Part shown: piece by piece, positions 8,146 to 8,247 of the stretch | How positions within the stretch are numbered: the first letter of the stretch is position 1 | Layout of the letters: every line of letters starts with the position of its first letter | Assembly (NCBI GenBank): GCA_900548415.1 | Contig: URKO01000037.1 | Location: 1 to 8,247, forward strand | Origin: an uncultured Porphyromonas sp. | Lineage (GTDB): Bacteria > Bacteroidota > Bacteroidia > Bacteroidales > Porphyromonadaceae | Length of the DNA: 8,247 bases | Direction: 5' to 3' | The notes under the pieces: model-generated | Seen by the model: only the letters and a program-made list of their open reading frames with translations | Told to the model about the DNA's origin: nothing | Databases searched by the model: none | Translations under genes and position numbers: made by a program

Positions 8146-8178
8146 CAAAAGTACTCATTTTAGACCTCACTACCAAAA
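8146..8178 (-). promoter_or_regulatory. Bacteroidetes-type promoter for lysS and the downstream operon
   Basis: Read on the minus strand, a TTTTG element (8178-8174) is followed after 20 bases by TACTTTTG (8153-8146). This is a full match to the Bacteroidetes primary-sigma consensus TAnnTTTG at -7 with TTTG or TTG at about -33. Transcription would begin near 8139-8141, leaving a leader of about 140 bases before the lysS ATG. It is the only place in the window where both boxes occur at correct spacing just ahead of a gene. The match is by eye; no start site has been mapped. Confidence 0.65.
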
Positions 8179-8247
8179 GCTGGACTGACGCATTATATAC
8201 AATGAGGGCTAATTCCAATAGTGTCCTAAACGTTTTTGGCGGGTGAA
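8179..8247. other. Intergenic edge of the window, no gene recognised
   Basis: These 69 bases upstream of the lysS promoter hold no recognisable gene. On the plus strand there is a tiny open frame, ATG at 8202 to TGA at 8246, encoding MRANSNSVLNVFGG. It is too short to call as a gene. A small inverted repeat (CATT...AATG, 8191-8204) surrounds an AT-rich core. The stretch could be the end of a dispersed repeat, or simply spacer before a neighbour outside the window. Confidence 0.4.

Noticed and set aside
8002..8148. N-terminal 49-residue extension of lysS from a TTG at 8148
   Set aside because: The TTG is within the predicted -7 promoter box, the residues do not resemble LysRS, and a family-like start exists at 8001.
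8194..8217. Sigma-70-like TATAAT with TTGGAA upstream on the minus strand
   Set aside because: The spacing is 15 bases, and Bacteroidetes primary sigma uses TAnnTTTG, for which a better match lies nearer lysS.
1..8247. Defence, mobile, phage, CRISPR or secondary-metabolite system
   Set aside because: Every long coding region is a recognisable housekeeping gene or the DUF4290-like gene. No direct repeats, transposase, integrase or tRNA attachment site was seen.

Overview
The window is a compact, one-directional block of bacterial housekeeping genes. All seven genes lie on the minus strand, so transcription runs from right to left. In that order they are lysS, gpsA, pgi, a DUF4290-type gene, murA, rimM and dxr; dxr runs off the left edge. 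The organism is very probably a Bacteroidetes, most likely Porphyromonas or a close relative. The reasons are a DUF4290-like protein (a family I know only from Bacteroidetes), a lysyl-tRNA synthetase with a C-terminal tail, a GPCHAEE variant in GpsA, no recognisable Shine-Dalgarno sequences, and a Bacteroidetes-style promoter (TTTTG, 20 bases, TACTTTTG) ahead of lysS. The genus is inferred from memory of gene order and protein style, not from a search.

Layout. Positions 8002-8247 are non-coding and hold the promoter, a leader of about 140 bases with hairpin potential, and about 70 unexplained bases at the right edge. Next come lysS (8001-6262), gpsA (6202-5195), pgi (5134-3767), the DUF4290 gene (3770-3057), murA (3014-1704), rimM (1711-1166) and dxr (1132 to the edge). 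Gaps are 33-60 bases. Two junctions overlap: pgi/DUF4290 by 4 bases and murA/rimM by 8 bases. I see no convincing terminator or strong internal promoter, so the simplest reading is one long operon.

The products do not form one pathway, but several converge on growth and envelope building. LysRS and RimM serve translation and 30S ribosome maturation. GpsA makes the glycerol-3-phosphate backbone of phospholipids. Pgi makes fructose-6-phosphate, the entry to amino sugars. MurA commits UDP-GlcNAc to peptidoglycan. Dxr commits carbon to the MEP isoprenoid pathway, which supplies the undecaprenyl carrier.

I found no phage, insertion sequence, CRISPR array, defence island or clearly new system. The points worth a second look are the Cys-to-Asp change in MurA's catalytic loop, the arginine/glycine-rich tail of the DUF4290 protein, the LysRS C-terminal extension, the structured lysS leader with its in-frame upstream AUG, and the unexplained bases at the right edge.
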